The notes under the pieces: model-generated
Database searches by the model: none
Seen by the model: the letters and a program-made list of their open reading frames with translations, nothing else
What the model was told of the DNA's origin: nothing
Origin: Pseudomonas parafulva
GTDB taxonomy: Bacteria; Pseudomonadota; Gammaproteobacteria; Pseudomonadales; Pseudomonadaceae
Length of the DNA: 64,000 bases
Direction of reading: 5' to 3'
Assembly (NCBI RefSeq): GCF_000800255.1
Contig: NZ_CP009747.1
Coordinates: 4,836,001-4,900,000 of the forward strand
In this document: piece after piece, positions 57,623-64,000 of the stretch
Layout: each line of letters opens with the position of its first letter
Numbering within the stretch: the stretch's first letter is position 1
Translations under genes and position numbers: made by a program

Positions 57623-58231
57623 ATGTCGGGTTCGATCCTCTATATCCATGGCTTCAACAGCTCGCCGCTGTCCACCAAGGCCCGGCAGCTCGAAGCCGTC
57701 ATGCAGCATCTCGGCCTGGCCGAGCGACTGCGCATCCCGGCCCTGCATCATCACCCGCGCCAGGCCATGGCCCAGCTCGAAGCGGGCCTTGCCGAGCTGG
57801 ACGCGCCGCTGCTGGTCGGCAGCTCGCTCGGCGGCTACTATGCCACCCACTTGGCCGAGCGCCACGGGCTCAAGGCCCTGCTGATCAACCCGGCGGTCAC
57901 GCCGCACCGGCGCTTCGACGGTTATCTGGGCACCCAGCGCAATCACTACAGCGGTGAAACCTGGGAGCTGACCCACGACCATGTGCAGGCCCTGGCCGAA
58001 CTCGAAGTGCCGCCGCCGCAGGACGCGACGCGTTATCAGGTGTGGCTGCAGACCGGCGACGAAACGCTGGACTACCGCGACGCCGAGCGTTTTTACCGGG
58101 CGTGTGCCCTGCGCATCCAGGCCGGAGGCGATCACGGCTTCCAAGGCTTCGTCGAGCGCTTGCCCGCCCTGCTGGCCTTTGCCGGCATTGCCCGCGGACA
58201 GTACGCGGCGCTCGACTTCTCTGTATTTTGA
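57623..58231 (+). CDS. yqiA: YqiA-type esterase
   Basis: The 202-residue alpha/beta-hydrolase starts with ILYIHGFNSSPLSTKARQLE, which gives the HGF oxyanion motif. The nucleophile Ser is in LLVGSSLGGYYATHLAERHG (GxSxGG), followed by LLINPAVTPHRRFDGYLG. The C-terminal GGDHGFQGF supplies the His. E. coli YqiA hydrolyses short acyl esters and palmitoyl-CoA; the natural substrate is unknown. The upstream sequence AGGCTAAACTGCG contains a TAAACT -10 candidate. It precedes parE by 33 bases, as in E. coli. Confidence 0.9.
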   Translation: MSGSILYIHGFNSSPLSTKARQLEAVMQHLGLAERLRIPALHHHPRQAMAQLEAGLAELDAPLLVGSSLGGYYATHLAERHGLKALLINPAVTPHRRFDGYLGTQRNHYSGETWELTHDHVQALAELEVPPPQDATRYQVWLQTGDETLDYRDAERFYRACALRIQAGGDHGFQGFVERLPALLAFAGIARGQYAALDFSVF

Positions 58232-58264
58232 CCTTTGCATTCACCAGACTGACGACGAGAACCC

Positions 58265-60169
58265 ATGGCCAATCCCAGCGCTAGCGCCTATAACGCAGAC
58301 GCCATCGAAGTCCTCTCCGGCCTCGACCCGGTCCGCAAGCGACCGGGCATGTACACCGACACCAGCCGGCCCAACCACCTGGCCCAGGAAGTCATCGACA
58401 ACAGTGTCGACGAAGCCCTGGCGGGCCACGCCCGTTCGATTCAGGTCGTGCTGCACGCCGACCACTCCCTGGAGGTCAGCGACGACGGCCGTGGCATGCC
58501 GGTGGACATCCACCCCGAAGAGGGCGTGTCCGGCGTCGAGCTGATCCTCACCAAACTGCACGCCGGGGGTAAGTTCTCCAACAAGAACTACCAGTTCTCC
58601 GGCGGCCTGCACGGCGTTGGCATCTCGGTGGTCAACGCCCTGTCCTCTCAGGTGCGCGTGCGCGTCAAGCGCGACGGCAACGAATACCAGATGACCTTCG
58701 CCGACGGCTTCAAGGCCACCGAGTTGGCGGTGGTCGGCACGGTCGGCAAACGCAACACCGGCACCAGCGTGTACTTCGCCCCCGATCCGAAGTATTTCGA
58801 CTCGCCCAAGTTTTCCATCAGCCGCCTCAAGCACGTGCTCAAGGCCAAGGCTGTGTTGTGCCCGGGGCTGTCGATCAGCTTCGAGGACAAGGGCACCGGC
58901 GAGAAGGTCGAGTGGCACTACGAAGACGGCCTGCGCTCGTACTTGGTCGACTCGGTCAGCGACTTCCTGCGCCTGCCCGACGAGCCGTTCTGCGGCAGCC
59001 TGGCCGGCAACAAGGAAGCGGTTGACTGGGCGCTGCTGTGGCTGCCGGAGGGCGGCGACAGCGTCCAGGAAAGCTACGTCAACCTGATTCCCACAGCGCA
59101 GGGTGGTACCCACGTCAACGGCCTGCGCCAAGGCCTGCTCGACGCCATGCGCGAGTTCTGCGAGTTCCGCAACCTGCTGCCGCGTGGGGTCAAGCTGGCG
59201 CCGGAAGACGTCTGGGAACGCATCACCTTCGTGCTGTCGATGAAGATGCAGGAGCCGCAGTTTTCCGGCCAGACCAAGGAACGGCTGTCGTCGCGCGAGG
59301 CGGCGGCATTCGTCTCCGGCGTGGTCAAGGACGCCTTCAGCCTGTGGCTCAACGCCCACCCCGAACTGGGCATGCAACTGGCCGAACTGGCCATCAGCAA
59401 CGCCGGGCGGCGTTTGAAGGCGAGCAAGAAGGTCGAGCGCAAACGCATCACTCAAGGCCCGGCGCTGCCCGGCAAGCTGGCCGATTGCGCCGGTCAGGAC
59501 CCGATGCGTGCCGAGCTGTTCCTGGTCGAGGGCGACTCGGCCGGTGGCTCGGCCAAACAGGCGCGGGACAAAGAGTTCCAGGCGATCCTGCCGCTGCGCG
59601 GCAAGATCCTCAACACCTGGGAAGTCGATGGCGGCGAGGTGCTGGCCAGCCAGGAGGTGCACAACATCGCCGTGGCCATCGGCGTCGATCCGGGTGCCGT
59701 TGACCTGTCGCAACTGCGCTACGGCAAGATCTGCATCCTCGCCGACGCCGACTCCGACGGCCTGCACATCGCCACCTTGCTGTGTGCGCTGTTCGTCCAG
59801 CACTTCCGTCCGCTGGTCGAGGCCGGCCATGTCTACGTGGCCATGCCGCCGCTGTTCCGCATCGACCTGGGCAAGGACATCTATTACGCCCTCGACGATG
59901 CCGAACGCGATGGCATTCTCGATCGTCTGGTCGCCGAGAAGAAACGCGGCAAGCCACAGGTCACCCGCTTCAAAGGCCTGGGCGAAATGAACCCGCCGCA
60001 ACTGCGCGAAACCACCATGGACCCCAATACCCGGCGCCTGGTGCAGCTCACCCTGGACGACTTGCCCGGCACCACCGAGATCATGGACATGCTGTTGGCC
60101 AAGAAGCGCGCGGGCGATCGCAAGCACTGGCTGGAGACCAAAGGCAACCTGGCCGAGGTCCTGGTTTGA
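58265..60169 (+). CDS. parE: DNA topoisomerase IV subunit B
   Basis: ATPase and TOPRIM subunit of topoisomerase IV, which decatenates daughter chromosomes. The 634-residue protein has the GHKL ATP site (SLEVSDDGRGMPVDIHPEEG and GGLHGVGISVVNALS) and the TOPRIM domain with FLVEGDSAGGSAKQARDKEF and the metal-binding DADSDGLHIATLL. It is shorter than GyrB, as expected for ParE. The ATG has GACGAG upstream. The stop shares its last A with the ATG of the next gene. Confidence 0.97.
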   Translation: MANPSASAYNADAIEVLSGLDPVRKRPGMYTDTSRPNHLAQEVIDNSVDEALAGHARSIQVVLHADHSLEVSDDGRGMPVDIHPEEGVSGVELILTKLHAGGKFSNKNYQFSGGLHGVGISVVNALSSQVRVRVKRDGNEYQMTFADGFKATELAVVGTVGKRNTGTSVYFAPDPKYFDSPKFSISRLKHVLKAKAVLCPGLSISFEDKGTGEKVEWHYEDGLRSYLVDSVSDFLRLPDEPFCGSLAGNKEAVDWALLWLPEGGDSVQESYVNLIPTAQGGTHVNGLRQGLLDAMREFCEFRNLLPRGVKLAPEDVWERITFVLSMKMQEPQFSGQTKERLSSREAAAFVSGVVKDAFSLWLNAHPELGMQLAELAISNAGRRLKASKKVERKRITQGPALPGKLADCAGQDPMRAELFLVEGDSAGGSAKQARDKEFQAILPLRGKILNTWEVDGGEVLASQEVHNIAVAIGVDPGAVDLSQLRYGKICILADADSDGLHIATLLCALFVQHFRPLVEAGHVYVAMPPLFRIDLGKDIYYALDDAERDGILDRLVAEKKRGKPQVTRFKGLGEMNPPQLRETTMDPNTRRLVQLTLDDLPGTTEIMDMLLAKKRAGDRKHWLETKGNLAEVLV

Positions 60170-61151
60170 TGCGGTCACTGTGCGCGGTGCTGCTCACGCT
60201 GCTCAGCGTTTCGACGCTGGCCAGCGAGTGGCCCGAGCTCACGCTCACTGCCGAGCATCCGATCGACGGCATGCGCGGCGGCAACCTGTCGGGTCTGGCC
60301 CAGTGCCGGGGCGCCCTGTGGGGTGTTTCCGACCGCGACGACGACCGTATCTACCGCTTCGAGCAGCACGACGATGGCGTGTGGCAGAGCGAAGCGCTCA
60401 CCTTCACTGCGCCGCCTCCACCGGAAAGCGGGTTGCCCTGGGGACTGAAGTCGCGAAACTGGGCGGCATCCTACATTCGTGGCGGTGAGCTGGACTTCGA
60501 GGGCATCGCCTGCGACGGCGCCGACAACCTCTATGTGGTCAGCGAAGCCCACGCCGGCGTCCTGCAACTGCCGTTGCAGGGCGAGCCGGACTGGCTACGC
60601 ATCGATCCGGCCATGGTCCGCCAGGCCAGGGCCAGTGGCATGTTGCTGCATTTCAACGCGCTGTTCGAAGGCCTGGCCATCAATCCTGCCGGCGACCGTC
60701 TGTGGCTGGCCGCAGAACGCGAGCGCCGTGGCCTGATCTCGATACAGCGCCAGCAGTCGTTGTGGACCTGTGGCGTCAGTTGCGTACTGCTCAGCGAGGC
60801 GGGCCTGGAGATGCAGCCACCGCAGATGCCCAATGCCCGAGCGGTGTCGCGGGACTTCGCCGACTTGGCGCTGTTCGACGGCAAGCTGTTCACCCTCGAG
60901 CGCAACGCCTACCGCATTTGCCGCCGCGATGCCGACAGCGGCGCGGTGGAGCGCTGCTGGTCGTTCGCCGCCGAGGCGCTGGTGGAATCGCGCCGCTACG
61001 ACCAGCCTTACGGCCTGGCCGAGGCATTGGTGATCGACAAGGATGGCGCCTGGATCGGCCTGGACAACAACAACGGCCGCCGTGCCGATGGCGAAACCCG
61101 ACCGATCGTCTGGCGCTTCGCTGCGCCGGCCGGCGGCTGGAGCGCCAAGCC

Positions 61152-61155
<4 letters not shown>
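60169..61155 (+). CDS. Secreted phytase-like/esterase-like beta-propeller protein
   Basis: The 328-residue protein has a short signal peptide (MRSLCAVLLTLLSVSTLASE). The rest looks like the esterase-like domain of the phytase-like superfamily (PF13449): NLSGLAQCRGALWGVSDRDD, FEGIACDGADNLYVVSEAH, FEGLAINPAGDRLWLAAERE and GLAEALVIDKDGAWIGLDNN. These are repeated blades of a beta-propeller. The function is unknown. The ATG is fused to the parE stop (TGATG) and its own stop overlaps a TTG start, so it is coupled between parE and the protease gene. Confidence 0.8.

Positions 61156-64000
<2,845 letters not shown>

Overview
The window is a chromosomal segment of a high-GC gammaproteobacterium, almost certainly a Pseudomonas of the P. 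putida / P. entomophila type. This rests on gene content and gene order: the mtl mannitol operon with an AraC-type MtlR, putA/putP, the lipopolysaccharide (LPS) core cluster next to msbA-hldE, and a waaA, tolC, thiC, nudF, cpdA, parE, parC order that I recall from Pseudomonas genomes. I see no rRNA, tRNA, CRISPR array, insertion sequence or phage gene. Genes are densely packed and many are start/stop overlapped.

Layout. 1-6.7 kb (minus strand): mannitol/polyol uptake and oxidation (mtlR, mtlE, mtlF, mtlG, mtlK, mtlD; mtlD runs off the left edge). 6.8-8.5 kb (plus): a YgjP-type metallopeptidase, a small winged-helix protein and a periplasmic solute-binding protein. 8.5-19.6 kb (minus): a YccS-type FUSC transporter, a BaiN/HI0933-type flavoprotein, the RNA helicase DbpA, an MdtD-type efflux pump, a TldD/TldE-like protease pair and an acyl-CoA dehydrogenase. 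19.9-22.8 kb (plus): an orphan RHS/TccC-type toxin gene of visibly lower GC with an unrecognised C-terminal domain of about 275 residues. 22.8-28.6 kb: divergent putA and putP around a 356-base regulatory region holding seven exact copies of the PutA operator hexamer. 28.7-29.6 kb: rlmJ.

29.6-45.0 kb is an LPS core and surface glycan locus. It holds a carbamoyltransferase, four glycosyltransferase or glycosyltransferase-like genes, Mig-14, a PIG-L deacetylase (DnpA), a CatB-type acetyltransferase, an integral membrane acyltransferase, an O-antigen ligase fused to a kinase-like domain, the flippase MsbA and HldE, which makes ADP-heptose. 45.0-50.7 kb: a conserved gene of unknown function, an aldo/keto reductase, an FAD oxidoreductase, an SMR efflux protein with a divergent LysR regulator, and the Kdo transferase WaaA. 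50.8-54.6 kb: TolC and a TPP-riboswitch-controlled thiC. 54.6-64 kb: a lipoprotein, then nudF, yqiB, cpdA, yqiA and parE (the same order as in E. coli), two envelope proteins inserted between parE and parC, and parC.

How the parts fit together. MtlEFGK imports polyol that MtlD oxidises, under MtlR. PutP imports proline that PutA both degrades and senses. HldE, WaaA, the core glycosyltransferases, MsbA and the WaaL fusion make, modify, flip and cap LPS. The most unusual items are the RHS C-terminal domain, the PutA operator array placed on both promoters, an 11-bp helix that would compete with the thiC riboswitch aptamer, the WaaL-kinase fusion whose catalytic Asp position appears to be Ser, and two genes predicted to have leaderless mRNAs.
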